Positions 44,594-55,900 of a stretch of DNA of 64,000 bases are shown here, piece after piece. The first letter of the stretch is position 1, and each line of letters starts with the position of its first letter. The DNA comes from Muribaculum sp. An289 (GTDB taxonomy: Bacteria; Bacteroidota; Bacteroidia; Bacteroidales; UBA932), in NCBI RefSeq assembly GCF_002159555.1, contig NZ_NFIV01000004.1:124001-188000 (forward strand), given 5' to 3'. Under the pieces are notes generated by a model. The model made no database searches and was not told the origin of the DNA. It was given only the letters and a program-made list of their open reading frames with translations. The position numbers and the translations under genes were made by a program.

Positions 44594-45502
44594 TTAATTG
44601 TTCACCATTGTTCCGCTCACGATGTCCAGCAACTCGTCCGTAATGGCCTGCTGGCGCTGCTTGTTGTACTGGAGTTTGAGCTCCTGGAGCAGTTTCTGGG
44701 CGTTGTCGCTCGCCTCCTGCATGGCTATGGTCCTGGCGGCATGTTCGGCTGCGTTCGCATCCAGAAGCATGGTGAAAATTTTCAGAACAAGGACTTTCGG
44801 AAGAAGTACCTTCAGTACGGACCCCGGGTCCGGTTCGATGATGTAATTTTTCAGATATCCGTTGCCGGCTTCTCCGTCTTTTCCGTGTCCGTCCCGGTCA
44901 AGGGCAAACGGGAGATATGTTTCGTTCATCGGAACTTGCGATGCCGAGGACTTGTAGTGGTTGTATACGAGTTCGATTCTGTCTATCTCGCCTTTGAGGT
45001 ATTTATCTATCAGTTCCTTAGCAAAATCGGCAGCTTCCCTGTACAGATGCTTGTCCGCAAGGGTGTTGAAGTCCCCCTGGGGACTGAAACCGGCCTTGCT
45101 TGCGGCCTCCGCCATTTTTCTTCCTATAGGGTAGACGAGGAGGTCGTCTTTTGAAAGACCGTTTTCAATATATCCGGAGGCAATCTCCCTGAAATGCCTG
45201 ATGGCATTGGAGTTGAATGCGCCGCAGAGGGAGCTGTTCGAGGCAACGGCTATTATGGCAACCTTGTGCAGCGGCCTTTCCGTTATGTATTCTTCGCATC
45301 CGATGGCGGTGCCGTTTTCAGCACTGTCTGAAAGAAGTCTTGACAGGATATCATGCAGTTGCCGCTCGTATGGCAGCATCGTGGTTATGGCATTCTGCAC
45401 CTTATGGAGCTTGGCGGCGGCAACCATTTTCATTGCCGACGTGATTTTTAGGGTCCCGTTTATGGAATTTATCCTGCTTTTTATTTCTTTCAGTGATGCC
45501 AT
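44594..45502 (-). CDS. atpG: ATP synthase gamma subunit
   Basis: The central-stalk subunit starts MASLKEIKSRINSINGTLK and ends with the conserved helix 'ITDELLDIVSG'. Both long terminal coiled-coil helices are visible. At 302 residues it is slightly longer than the common ~290. It is the last gene of the atp operon, 3 bp after atpA. Confidence 0.96.
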   Translation of the reverse strand: MASLKEIKSRINSINGTLKITSAMKMVAAAKLHKVQNAITTMLPYERQLHDILSRLLSDSAENGTAIGCEEYITERPLHKVAIIAVASNSSLCGAFNSNAIRHFREIASGYIENGLSKDDLLVYPIGRKMAEAASKAGFSPQGDFNTLADKHLYREAADFAKELIDKYLKGEIDRIELVYNHYKSSASQVPMNETYLPFALDRDGHGKDGEAGNGYLKNYIIEPDPGSVLKVLLPKVLVLKIFTMLLDANAAEHAARTIAMQEASDNAQKLLQELKLQYNKQRQQAITDELLDIVSGTMVNN

Positions 45503-45505
45503 TTT

Positions 45506-47092
45506 TTAAGCTTTATATAGGACGGAAACGGATTCTGCCACTTCCTTTATCGTATTTTCTATCTCTTCGTTTATTTTTCCGGCCGCAAGAGGTTTCAGTA
45601 CGTCCTCTTCATGGCCCGCATGCATCCTGTCGAGGAATGTGGTCTGGAAATCCCTTACCCTTTCAAGCGGAATGTCTTTCATGAGGGCGTGCGTGCCGCA
45701 ATAAAGTATTGCCACCTGGTCTCCGACTGGCATAGGGGAGTACTGTGGCTGTATCAGGAGTTCGTTGTTCTTCCTTCCCTTGTCTATCGACATGGCTGTC
45801 ACCGGATCCATGTCGCTGCTGAATTTGGAGAATGCTTCGAGCTCCCTGTATTGGGCCTGGTCGATTTTCAGTGTGCCGGCCACTTTCTTCATACTCTTTA
45901 CCTGTGCGCTTCCGCCGACTCGTGAAACCGAGATTCCGACATTGATTGCAGGCCTGAAGCCCTGGTTGAAAAGGTCGGTATCAAGGAAAATCTGTCCGTC
46001 CGTAATCGAAATCACGTTTGTAGGGATGTATGCCGATACGTCCCCGGCCTGTGTTTCGATTATAGGAAGGGCTGTAAGCGAGCCCCCGCACTTTACTTTC
46101 CCTTTGAGGCTGTCCGGCAGGTCGTTCATCTTTTCGGCGACTTCCTGCTGGTCGATGATTTTTGCAGCCCTTTCGAGCAGTCTTGAGTGAAGATAGAATA
46201 TGTCTCCCGGATATGCTTCCCTTCCTGAAGGCCTTTTCAGTATCAGTGATACCTCGCGGTATGCCACAGCCTGTTTTGAAAGGTCGTCGTATACGACGAG
46301 GGCGTGCCTTCCCGTGTCTCTGAAGTACTCTCCGATGGCGGCCCCGGCAAACGGCGCGTAATACTGCATGGCGGCAGGGTCTGCGGCCGTGGCGGCAACT
46401 ACTATGGTGTAGTCCATTGCGCCTTTCTGCCTGAGAGTATTGACGATGCTCGCTACGGTGGATGCCTTCTGGCCGACGGCTACGTAGATGCAATATACCG
46501 GATTGCCCGCAAGGTAGGATTCGCGTTGGTTGATTATGGTGTCGATTGCGATGGCGGTCTTTCCTGTCTGGCGGTCGCCGATTATGAGCTCGCGCTGGCC
46601 TTTTCCTATAGGAATCATGGCATCAATCGATTTCAGTCCTGTCTGGAGCGGCTGGGTGACCGGCTGGCGGAAAATCACTCCCGGAGCCTTCCTTTCAAGA
46701 GGCATTTCGAGCGTTTCCCCTTCAATCGTCCCCCGTCCGTCGAGCGGAGTTCCGAGAGGGTCGACGACCCTTCCTATCATTCCTTCCCCTACATCGATTG
46801 AGGCTATGCGGCCTGTCCTTTTAACGGTCATGCCTTCCTTGATCTGGTCGGTAGGGCCGAGCAGGACTGCACCGACATTGTCTTCCTCAAGGTTCATCAC
46901 AACGGCCATTATTCCGTTTTCAAACTCGATAAGTTCGTTCGCTTCGGCATTGTCCAAACCGAAAATCCTCACTACGCCGTCGCTGACCTGCAGGACTTCG
47001 CCGATTTCTTCAAACTTGAGTTCGTTCCTGATTTCCTTGAGTTGCCTTAGCAACACATCCGATATTTCGCTTGGTTTTATATTCTGAGACAT
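45506..47092 (-). CDS. atpA: ATP synthase alpha subunit
   Basis: Walker [12 protein letters not shown] lies in the middle domain. 'VALFRPSG'-like loops are replaced by the family '[28 protein letters not shown]', with the catalytic-interface arginine region [14 protein letters not shown]. At 528 residues it is the non-catalytic F1 head subunit. It is separated from atpH by 4 bp and from atpG by 3 bp. Confidence 0.97.
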   Translation of the reverse strand: MSQNIKPSEISDVLLRQLKEIRNELKFEEIGEVLQVSDGVVRIFGLDNAEANELIEFENGIMAVVMNLEEDNVGAVLLGPTDQIKEGMTVKRTGRIASIDVGEGMIGRVVDPLGTPLDGRGTIEGETLEMPLERKAPGVIFRQPVTQPLQTGLKSIDAMIPIGKGQRELIIGDRQTGKTAIAIDTIINQRESYLAGNPVYCIYVAVGQKASTVASIVNTLRQKGAMDYTIVVAATAADPAAMQYYAPFAGAAIGEYFRDTGRHALVVYDDLSKQAVAYREVSLILKRPSGREAYPGDIFYLHSRLLERAAKIIDQQEVAEKMNDLPDSLKGKVKCGGSLTALPIIETQAGDVSAYIPTNVISITDGQIFLDTDLFNQGFRPAINVGISVSRVGGSAQVKSMKKVAGTLKIDQAQYRELEAFSKFSSDMDPVTAMSIDKGRKNNELLIQPQYSPMPVGDQVAILYCGTHALMKDIPLERVRDFQTTFLDRMHAGHEEDVLKPLAAGKINEEIENTIKEVAESVSVLYKA

Positions 47093-47096
47093 ATTT

Positions 47097-47657
47097 TTAT
47101 ACTATTCTTCTGTTTTTTTCGATGAATTGCCTTTTGATTGAATTGAGCTGCGATGCCACGCTCGCATCCAACCGTGTCCATTCCATGTCGAAAATGAATC
47201 CGCCTATCAGCGACGGGTCGTTTTTCGTTTCGAGTTCCAAAGTACGGCCCGTCACATCATGCAGTACTCCGGCAATCTTTTTTTCGAGTTCTTCCGAAGG
47301 AACTGCCGTTACGAGTCTTGCCCAGCTGATTCCACGTGAGTTACGGTATTTTTCCATGAAGATTCGCAGTATCAGATGCAGGAATTTGGTCCTCTTGTGC
47401 CTGATTACGAGCCTGAAAAAACGCATCAGTTCAGGAGCGGCGTTTTCTTCTCCTCCGAGGGCCGTCGCCAGGACACGGAGCTTGAGTCTGTCCGACGTCG
47501 CTTTCGGGTGGTAAATGAGGCTTCTCATGTCTTCGAGCGAAGAAAAACATTTTTCCAGTCCGCATACCTGCCTGTATACGGTCTCTCCGTTTCCTGTCTC
47601 TCCCACGTATTTAAGGAGAGCTTCCGCGTATCTTGCCGAAACAATACCTACATTCAT
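47097..47657 (-). CDS. atpH: ATP synthase delta subunit
   Basis: The OSCP/delta pattern is present: '[12 protein letters not shown]' at the N-terminus and '[14 protein letters not shown]' followed by the '[12 protein letters not shown]' signature at the C-terminus. At 186 residues the length is normal. It links the F1 head to the peripheral stalk. The gene is 5 bp after atpF. Confidence 0.94.
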   Translation of the reverse strand: MNVGIVSARYAEALLKYVGETGNGETVYRQVCGLEKCFSSLEDMRSLIYHPKATSDRLKLRVLATALGGEENAAPELMRFFRLVIRHKRTKFLHLILRIFMEKYRNSRGISWARLVTAVPSEELEKKIAGVLHDVTGRTLELETKNDPSLIGGFIFDMEWTRLDASVASQLNSIKRQFIEKNRRIV

Positions 47658-47662
47658 GGTTA

Positions 47663-48175
47663 TCAGTTGTTTTTAATTGCCCGTGAGGTGTTGGCCTCAT
47701 CAAGCAGCCTTGTTACAAGATCTATCTGGGCCTGGTCGGATTCAAGGTTCTTACGGATGACTTTCCCGGCAATCTGAACCGAGAGCAGGGCTACCTGGCT
47801 CCGTATTTCCCTGAGTGCGCTTTCCTTTTCCGCATCTATCCTCGTCTTGGCCTCGTCAAGTATTTTGCGGGCTTCATCCTGTGCCTGCGTTTGGGCCATA
47901 CGGATGATGTTGTCCCTTTCCTGTGCGGCTTCCTTCAATATCCTGTTCTGCTCTTCGCGCGCCTGTGCTATTATCCGTGCATGTTCCTGCTTTATCTGTC
48001 CGAGCTTGACTTCGGCTTCCTCGGCAAGGCGCAGCGAGTTGTCTATGTGGTCCCGGCGCTTTGCTATCATTTTGGTAATGACAGGGAAACCGAATTTCGC
48101 GAGTATGGCGAATACTACCGCGAAAATCAGAAGCATCCAGAATAGAAGTCCGCTGTCCGGTATAAGCAGAGACAT
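47663..48175 (-). CDS. atpF: ATP synthase b subunit
   Basis: One N-terminal membrane helix (SGLLFWMLLIFAVVFAILAKF) is followed by a long, highly charged coiled coil (~35-150), the peripheral stalk. Length is 170 residues. It lies 4 bp after atpE. No second b' copy is present. Confidence 0.95.
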   Translation of the reverse strand: MSLLIPDSGLLFWMLLIFAVVFAILAKFGFPVITKMIAKRRDHIDNSLRLAEEAEVKLGQIKQEHARIIAQAREEQNRILKEAAQERDNIIRMAQTQAQDEARKILDEAKTRIDAEKESALREIRSQVALLSVQIAGKVIRKNLESDQAQIDLVTRLLDEANTSRAIKNN

Positions 48176-48179
48176 TGTC

Positions 48180-48443
<264 letters not shown>

Positions 48444-48470
48444 TTAAATCGTTTTACATTAATAATATCG

Positions 48471-49625
48471 TCAGTTTTTGTGTCCCTCGGCGTGCGGCCT
48501 TTCCTGTGCAAGACCGATGAATACCGCCGAAAGTATGGTGAATACGTATGCCTGTATGAAGGCTACAAGTATTTCGAAGCAATCCATGAAAATCCCGAAG
48601 CCTACGGACACCACCGTCATTGAGCCTCCGATGATTGCACCCATCTTTATGGTAATGAATATCATGGATACTATGCATAGTATCAGGGCGTGTCCGGCCA
48701 TGATGTTGGCGAAAAGCCTAATCATCAGCGAGAGCGGTTTGGTAAACATTCCGAACATCTCTATCGGAATCAGTATCGGTTTTATCCACATCGGCGCTTC
48801 CGGCCAGAATATCTCCCTCCAGTAGTGTCCGTTTGTCGTCAGGTTGACGGCAAGGAAGGTGCAGAGGGCAAGCACGAAAGTCACGGCAATGTTTCCGGTG
48901 AGATTGGCCCCTCCCGGGAAAATCGGTATGATTCCCAGCAGGTTGTTTATGAGGATGAAGAAAAATGCCGTAAGAAGGTAAGGAGAATATCTCGCGTAGT
49001 TAGGTCCGACGGCATCCTTGATCACATCGTCGTTTATCATTTCGATTACCGGTTCCAGAAGGGCGGCCACTCCTTTCGGAGCCTCTTTGAGCACATCATG
49101 CTTTTTGTACCATCTTGCGCAGCACAGTATCAGGGTTACCAATAATGCGCTGCTTATGATTAACGACAGTACGTTTTTGGTTATGGATATGTCGAAAGGC
49201 CGTATTTCTTCACCGTCCGGCCCTCTTTCCACTATCTTGCCGTCGTATTTTTCGGATGTCGAAATGTAAAAACCTTCGTATTCGTGTCCGTGGGCTATTT
49301 TTGATGAAAGGAAGCAGTGCCATCCGCTTGTCTTGCTGTGGATGATTACAGGAAGGTAGATAGCTATGGACTTGCCGCCGATATCGGTGATATGCCATTC
49401 ATACGAGTCGTTGATATGTCCGAAAATGATTCCCTGGACATCGACTTCCCCGTTTCCGCCTTCTTCGCTCCCGGCTTCCTGTGTTGCGGCGGTATCGGTT
49501 GCGGCCATATCCGCTGTTGCGGTCGTATCAGTCGCGGCAAAGGCCGGTGTCTGGGCCATTACGAAAACCGTTATGGCTGCTGCCGCCGACAATAATATGT
49601 TTTTTAAGCCCTGCTTCATCTTCAT
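48471..49625 (-). CDS. atpB: ATP synthase a subunit with signal peptide and N-terminal extension
   Basis: The C-terminal ~230 residues form the membrane ion channel with the essential Arg in SLMIRLFANIMAGH and 'EILVAFIQAYVFTIL'. Before it, a cleavable-looking signal (up to PAFAA) leads into a Thr/Ala-rich acidic segment (TDTTATADMAATDTAA) and a ~90-residue periplasmic domain. Long a subunits of this kind are known in Bacteroidetes. The role of the extension is unclear. Confidence 0.94.
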   Translation of the reverse strand: MKMKQGLKNILLSAAAAITVFVMAQTPAFAATDTTATADMAATDTAATQEAGSEEGGNGEVDVQGIIFGHINDSYEWHITDIGGKSIAIYLPVIIHSKTSGWHCFLSSKIAHGHEYEGFYISTSEKYDGKIVERGPDGEEIRPFDISITKNVLSLIISSALLVTLILCCARWYKKHDVLKEAPKGVAALLEPVIEMINDDVIKDAVGPNYARYSPYLLTAFFFILINNLLGIIPIFPGGANLTGNIAVTFVLALCTFLAVNLTTNGHYWREIFWPEAPMWIKPILIPIEMFGMFTKPLSLMIRLFANIMAGHALILCIVSMIFITIKMGAIIGGSMTVVSVGFGIFMDCFEILVAFIQAYVFTILSAVFIGLAQERPHAEGHKN

Positions 49626-49642
49626 TCTGTGTTTTCCCGCGA

Positions 49643-49900
49643 TTACTGCATTTCCGCACTTACCGAAACAATGTTGTCGCGGACCTCTACGAAACCCGAT
49701 TTGATGTGCTGTACCGTTTCCTTCCCGTCGGCCGCCGTATAAAGGATGTCTCCTTCGGCAAGGGTTGAAATGATGGGCGCGTGTCCGTAAAGGACGGTGA
49801 ACCGTCCGTTTTCTCCCGGTAACGTGACCCTTTGCACTTCTACGCCGGACAGAGCCTTTTCAGGCGATGACAAATTGAGGATTATGTTTTTGGTGCCCAT
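49643..49900 (-). CDS. atpC: ATP synthase epsilon subunit, short form
   Basis: The 85 residues cover only the N-terminal beta-sandwich (PGENGRFTVLYGHAPIIS ... GFVEVRDNIVSV). The C-terminal helical hairpin that inhibits ATP hydrolysis in other bacteria is missing. The stop follows a complete domain, so this is a natural short form, as is usual in this phylum. Confidence 0.92.
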   Translation of the reverse strand: MGTKNIILNLSSPEKALSGVEVQRVTLPGENGRFTVLYGHAPIISTLAEGDILYTAADGKETVQHIKSGFVEVRDNIVSVSAEMQ

Positions 49901-49920
49901 TGAACCTTCGATTTGGAGGA

Positions 49921-51483
<1,563 letters not shown>

Positions 51484-51585
51484 CTATTGTATAAATTTTT
51501 TGCATCCGTTTGCAGCACTTTCCGTCCATCATGCATCTATTTCCTGTGTTCAATTGATTTTTATTTCAGTAAAACCGTTTTTGTT

Positions 51586-52260
51586 ATGAAGAAGATTATC
51601 TTGTTTTTATCGGCTGTAGGCGTTCTGATGTTTTCGGCTACGGCGGCGCATGCACAGTTGTCGGTGGGCGCAGGTTATGATTATGCAAAATTTTCATTGC
51701 GCGACGGAGAGGGCGGTAAGGAGCCGAGCGATGCCCTCAATGGCTTTTATGTAGGTGTCGACTACAATGTCCGGATTTGGAAAGGGCTCGGTATAGCTCC
51801 CGGAGTCCAATACGAGTTTACCGACGGGACCGTCGACAAAGAATCCGGGATTAAATTCCAGGAACATTATCTGAATATTCCGATTGATATCAATTACTAT
51901 TTCCGTCTCGGCAGCCTTTTCGGAATAGGGGTTTCGCTTACTCCGAGCTTCAATATAGGCCTGGCTTCGGAACTCAGGCAGCCGGGAGCGGGTTCCATGG
52001 ACCTTTATGATATATGGAATGAAATCGGTCTGGGCGAAGCCGGCGAATCATTGGGTGTCGAGAATCCGTACGGCCGTTTCGATTTCATGCTCGGAGTCGG
52101 GCTCTCCGTGGATTTGTTCAAACACATACGTGTCAAGGCAAGGTATGATTTCGGTCTGGTCAACCGCGTGTCGGCCATCGGTGATCTGGACCCTGATTTG
52201 GCCGGAGCGGTCAAACTGAACCGTAACCGTCTCCAGGTAGGTGTCGCATACGTCTTCTGA
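51586..52260 (+). CDS. Outer-membrane beta-barrel protein
   Basis: A signal peptide ending AAHA-Q precedes 224 residues of alternating strands (LSVGAGYDYAKFSL, FYVGVDYNVRIW, LGIAPGVQYEF) ending in 'RLQVGVAYVF', the barrel-terminal phenylalanine. This matches the common Bacteroidetes 'outer membrane beta-barrel' family of about eight strands. Function unknown. Start ATG 51586 is chosen because the upstream open frame is antisense to atpD. It is divergent from the atp operon. Confidence 0.82.
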   Translation: MKKIILFLSAVGVLMFSATAAHAQLSVGAGYDYAKFSLRDGEGGKEPSDALNGFYVGVDYNVRIWKGLGIAPGVQYEFTDGTVDKESGIKFQEHYLNIPIDINYYFRLGSLFGIGVSLTPSFNIGLASELRQPGAGSMDLYDIWNEIGLGEAGESLGVENPYGRFDFMLGVGLSVDLFKHIRVKARYDFGLVNRVSAIGDLDPDLAGAVKLNRNRLQVGVAYVF

Positions 52261-52281
52261 CACGGCTTATGACCGCTGGTC

Positions 52282-52323
52282 TTTTACACGAATAGGATTA
52301 CGTTTTTACGCGAATAGGATTAC
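52282..52323. repeat. Two direct copies of a 20-bp unit
   Basis: TTTTACACGAATAGGATTAC (52282-52301) and TTTTACGCGAATAGGATTAC (52304-52323) differ at one base and are 2 bp apart. They sit directly before the long inverted repeat. Confidence 0.9.
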
Positions 52324-52418
52324 TACACCTGCATTGCGGCCGCATCTGTCGGTTTTAGGGATATGCTCTGAATCGTATCTGCTGGAGTTGGAGAAGTCGC
52401 CCGCAATGCAGGTGTAGT
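52322..52418. repeat. Perfect 18-bp inverted repeat with 61-bp interior
   Basis: ACTACACCTGCATTGCGG (52322-52339) is the reverse complement of 52401-52418. It lies in the gap between the convergent barrel and DUF4906 genes. It could act as a long-armed transcription stop or an RNA hairpin. No -7 promoter motif occurs inside in either direction. Confidence 0.9.
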
Positions 52419-52443
52419 CGGTTTCATGTCTTAAGTCTTATGG

Positions 52444-54315
52444 CTACGGATTTACAATCATCATATATTCGGCAGAGCCTTTGGCATTGGAGCCCAAGCC
52501 CCCTTTTAATCTGAATCTCAGTGTCCCCGTATAACTGCCTGAACCGTCTGTGGCGATGCCGTAGACATCGAAGATATACTGATCGAAGGTCTGTTCCACC
52601 TTTATATGCCGTGTCGTCTCGAAATCGCTGACGTGTGCTATGTTCTGGTAAAATCTGTTGTATATGTCGGAATCGAAATCTGCTCGTTTCAGCATTTTCC
52701 CGTCATGCGAAAGATACAGGTAGAGTTTCTCGCTCCTTCCGTTTACGGTCAACTGGTTCGTGCGGCACATTATGTTCAGTTCCGGTATGGTGGCCGTGAT
52801 GTCGAATTCTTCTTTCCTGCCCGTGATTGTCTCGATGATTCCCTTGTAAGTTTCGTCAACCCCGAGCTTCAAGTCCTTGACGAGCACGGTTATCTTTTTG
52901 TCATTCGTTCCGGCAGGGTCGTATTCCAGTCTGACAAGATTGTTTTCGGCAACCCTGACATCCCCGTCGTTGTCTTCAGAAATATCCATGTCGAGACTCC
53001 AGGCTGAGCCGGATATCGTAAGCCGTTTTCCGTTGTCTGCCTTAAATGGGATATCGCATTCAATACCGAGCAATACCTCGCAGTCCGAGACAGTCACATC
53101 GTCTTCTTCGGTACTCAATACCGTGACGTTTATCATCCCGTATGCATCCGGATTTTCCGATATTGCCGTCAGTGTGGTCTTTCCCGGTTTCCCGGAATAC
53201 AGTTTCCCGCCGGCGTACCTTACAATGCTTTCATCTCCGCTTGCATACGTGACCCCGGTATATTCCTGTGCCGGTATTCCGTAAGTCATTTCGCTGTTTT
53301 CTACCATGTATATGTCGCTACCCATTTCAAAGACGGCATCGCTGACGGTGACCCTCCATGAATCTTCGTAGATGCCTTCCGGAGTGACGGAAAAATTGAT
53401 GTTGTATTTTTTATTGCGTTCTATGTCGAAATCGAGGAGAATCCTGTATTTTATGTTCCCGCTTATAATTCCGGTGCTGTTTGTGATGCGTCCGTAAAAT
53501 TCGATGTATGACAGATTGTCCGGGCCGGGGATTCCGGCATCCTGGACGGTGGGTGTCACAGGAGCGCCTGTCCCGTAATTCATGTTTTCGAGCATGAACA
53601 TCCTTATGCTTCCTCCGTCGGCGAATATTTCTATGTCGCTTTCCGTCCCCCGGTCACCTTCGCCGTAGGAAACAGGCTTGTTGTCTGCAAAAGGGGAAAT
53701 CTCCAGAGGCGCGTTTATAATCTTGACGGAATCGGGTATGATGCCCAGCCCTTCGGAGGCGGTGTAATTCATGTTGATTTCCGCCACAAGGCGTTTCACG
53801 AAAACTGTAAAGCTTTTGCCGGCTTCCGTGTCTATCGTGGTATTTCCCGACATGGGCAGGAAACCGTATCTGTCCACCGTCTCCTTCCATGTACCGATTT
53901 TATGGACATAATTTTCCATGTCCGTCATATCGGCAGGCGCAGTATCGGGTTTCCCCATGTTCACGATTGCGAATATTTTATATTGGGAGTTCCTCCTCAG
54001 TTCGAGCTTGCATGGCTCTGTTCCCGTATAGTTCTCAATGTAACATGATGTATGGTACATCCCGCTGCCGAGGTCGTATGCATATACGGCCACATTCCCT
54101 ATCCCGTTTTCATCGATGCAGAATATGTCGGAAAGTACGCCTTTCGTTTTCATGAAATCGAATTCACGGAGGTCTTCTTCGATTTTGAAATAAAAGGTCT
54201 GGCCGTCTTCCGTCCTGTCAATCTCTTTGACACAGCCTGTCAGGGAAAAGGCACAGGCAATCATGCAGAAAATGATATGGTAAAAATATGACTTGCCGTC
54301 GTTAATCGTTTTCAT
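52444..54315 (-). CDS. DUF4906-type fimbria-associated lipoprotein
   Basis: A lipoprotein signal ends at LTGC (residue ~28). The first half resembles the fimbrillin fold ('IGNVAVYAYDLGSGMYH', 'LVAEINMNYTASEGLGIIPDSVKIINAP'). A bacterial Ig-like module (GKTTLTAISENP) follows, then the DUF4906 region toward the C-terminus ('RFRLKGGLGSNAKGSAEYMMIV'). Proteins like this are thought to be tip or accessory parts of Mfa/FimA-like surface fimbriae. It is the last gene of the unit, after a hairpin in a 120-bp gap. Confidence 0.75.
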   Translation of the reverse strand: MKTINDGKSYFYHIIFCMIACAFSLTGCVKEIDRTEDGQTFYFKIEEDLREFDFMKTKGVLSDIFCIDENGIGNVAVYAYDLGSGMYHTSCYIENYTGTEPCKLELRRNSQYKIFAIVNMGKPDTAPADMTDMENYVHKIGTWKETVDRYGFLPMSGNTTIDTEAGKSFTVFVKRLVAEINMNYTASEGLGIIPDSVKIINAPLEISPFADNKPVSYGEGDRGTESDIEIFADGGSIRMFMLENMNYGTGAPVTPTVQDAGIPGPDNLSYIEFYGRITNSTGIISGNIKYRILLDFDIERNKKYNINFSVTPEGIYEDSWRVTVSDAVFEMGSDIYMVENSEMTYGIPAQEYTGVTYASGDESIVRYAGGKLYSGKPGKTTLTAISENPDAYGMINVTVLSTEEDDVTVSDCEVLLGIECDIPFKADNGKRLTISGSAWSLDMDISEDNDGDVRVAENNLVRLEYDPAGTNDKKITVLVKDLKLGVDETYKGIIETITGRKEEFDITATIPELNIMCRTNQLTVNGRSEKLYLYLSHDGKMLKRADFDSDIYNRFYQNIAHVSDFETTRHIKVEQTFDQYIFDVYGIATDGSGSYTGTLRFRLKGGLGSNAKGSAEYMMIVNP

Positions 54316-54364
54316 CTCTTAATGCTTTTATGTGATTGAATCGGTCTTGTTTCCGTCCTTGCCC

Positions 54365-54400
54365 CTTTACGGATGTCGCAGGAGGCGGATATCCGTAAAG
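54365..54400 (-). other. Intercistronic hairpin in the fimbrial operon
   Basis: CTTTACGGAT (54365-54374) pairs with ATCCGTAAAG (54391-54400) with a 16-nt loop. On the minus strand no T tract follows, so it is more likely an RNA stability or partial-stop element than a full terminator. Confidence 0.6.
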
Positions 54401-54435
54401 AGCCGTGACGGATTGTTTCTTAAAAGGTTTCGCCT

Positions 54436-55425
54436 CTAAATGGTTTCGTCCATGTTGCTTCCTTCCTCCCAACCGCATACGCTTACGGTAAAGCCGCAGG
54501 TTTCACCTTCGGTTTTCTCCCATGGGTGTTTTGTCCCCGGTTTAGTAATCGTAAGGTTTTCTATTTTATACGTATGGTTCGCCTTTATCTCTCCGAAAGT
54601 GATAGGGTAGTAGCAGGTCTCCCCGTTCAAGGACGCTTCGACAACCAGTCTGGTAAAACGCGGGCACCATGCGTATTCGTATGAATCCTCCGGAGTGTCA
54701 TTGGGATATACATAATAATAGCATTCCTGCCTGTAACCGTTTTTATAGGGGATAGGGTGGTTTATGTCGCTGTCGCATAACATCGCCTTTATGATTTCCG
54801 GCTCCCCGTTCCATTCCCCGTTCATATTGTACCATACCGAGGGCGCATTTCCGCCGGCCAGATAGGATACGCCGGACACGTTGGATACGAAGATTCGCCT
54901 GATTTCCAGATTCATTGCCTGGAATACCGGGTCGGCCATGTCGTTTATGATATTTTCCAATGAAATTTTGGAAACGTTCCTTTTGATTTCAACGGCGATG
55001 TCGTTGCCGGATTTCTCCAGTGTGAAATCTTTTTCGCCGTACATTACAAGATTGTTTTTCGAATTGGCTTCCAAAGGGATTGAGGACTTCCTTACGGAAA
55101 CGAGGCTGCATCCGCTTTCAGGAATATCGTATCCGGTATTGACGACGGCGGCCACGGTGTAGTCACCCCCGTAAAGTTCTGTTTCGGCGGACGTACCCTC
55201 AGGCCTTACGGAGGTTACATATTCGCCGGCCTCGTCGAAAATGATGAAAAGTGCCTTGTTGATGGCATTTTCATCGGTATTGCCAGTCAGTCTGGTCTCC
55301 GCATTCGTGAGACTGAAACTTACGGTATACCTTTTCCCGGTATCCGGTTCATGCCGCTTTTCTTCACAACCTTGCATGATCAGTCCTGCGGCGAGGAGTG
55401 TAAATAATAATCTTTTCATTTTCAA
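54436..55425 (-). CDS. Fimbrillin-like lipoprotein (FimA/Mfa family fold)
   Basis: A lipoprotein signal ends at MQGC (residue ~20). 'ETRLTGNTDENAINKALFIIFDEAGEYV' and 'VRRNVSKISL'-like 'EIKRNVSKISLENI' are hallmarks of Bacteroidetes fimbrillins. 'GEIKANHTYKIENLTITKPGT' and a terminal 'VCGWEEGSNMDETI' are the usual end strands of the stalk subunit. It would be exported, lipidated and built into a surface filament. It sits between a small secreted protein gene (6 bp) and the DUF4906 gene. Confidence 0.8.
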   Translation of the reverse strand: MKMKRLLFTLLAAGLIMQGCEEKRHEPDTGKRYTVSFSLTNAETRLTGNTDENAINKALFIIFDEAGEYVTSVRPEGTSAETELYGGDYTVAAVVNTGYDIPESGCSLVSVRKSSIPLEANSKNNLVMYGEKDFTLEKSGNDIAVEIKRNVSKISLENIINDMADPVFQAMNLEIRRIFVSNVSGVSYLAGGNAPSVWYNMNGEWNGEPEIIKAMLCDSDINHPIPYKNGYRQECYYYVYPNDTPEDSYEYAWCPRFTRLVVEASLNGETCYYPITFGEIKANHTYKIENLTITKPGTKHPWEKTEGETCGFTVSVCGWEEGSNMDETI

Positions 55426-55431
55426 TAAAGT

Positions 55432-55788
55432 TTAAATTAATAAATAAACAGGCCATGCCGGAAAGCCACAAATCCTCCCGCACATCCTCTTCTGCCTATG
55501 CTCCCCTCCAAATTTTATAAGCAGCCGAGGGTCCATCCATGTTTCCGGCATGGCCGTAGGGTGATAATCCAAAGGGGCAACGGGGCGTTTTATCGACGTA
55601 GTTTCAGTAGTATTAATAGAAGAAGCTTCCCCGAATGAGGCGTATGAGAAACGCTTCCCGTTGTCCCTCCCGTTTTCTGTAACGAAAGGCCCCGGCGGCA
55701 CTGTTCTGCCCCTTGCCGCCGGAGCCGACACAATAACTGAAATTAACAATAATATCATGAAAGTCTTGCACATGTCCGTATCTCGCAT
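55432..55788 (-). CDS. Small secreted protein at the head of the fimbrial operon
   Basis: From ATG 55788 (MRDTDMCKTF) the protein has 118 residues: a signal peptide (ILLLISVIVSAPAARG) and a short, proline- and threonine-rich mature part ending in 'RICGFPAWPVYLLI'. I find no known family. A further ATG at 55773 may be the true start. It is 6 bp from the fimbrillin gene and directly follows the likely operon promoter. It may be a chaperone, an anchor or an unrelated leader protein; reality as a gene is moderately sure. Confidence 0.5.
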   Translation of the reverse strand: MRDTDMCKTFMILLLISVIVSAPAARGRTVPPGPFVTENGRDNGKRFSYASFGEASSINTTETTSIKRPVAPLDYHPTAMPETWMDPRLLIKFGGEHRQKRMCGRICGFPAWPVYLLI

Positions 55789-55803
55789 TTTTGTCCGTCG
55801 CTG

Positions 55804-55811
55804 CAAAACTA
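55804..55811 (-). promoter_or_regulatory. -7 promoter element of the fimbrial operon
   Basis: TAGTTTTG on the minus strand matches TAnnTTTG, 15 bp before the ATG at 55788, favouring that ATG or the later one at 55773. A CAAA (minus TTTG) lies 24 nt further, slightly too far. Confidence 0.5.
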
Positions 55812-55900
55812 TGTGAAAAGAAAAAGAAAAATATTCAAAAAAAGATAATCTTTAAAAGTTTTGCTTATCTTGCAAATCAATACGAAATCCGAGTTTATTT

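Noticed and set aside
52322-52418. Invertible promoter controlling the fimbrial operon
   Set aside because: The repeat is at the 3' end of that operon and no TAnnTTTG motif occurs inside in either direction. It is kept only as an open question.
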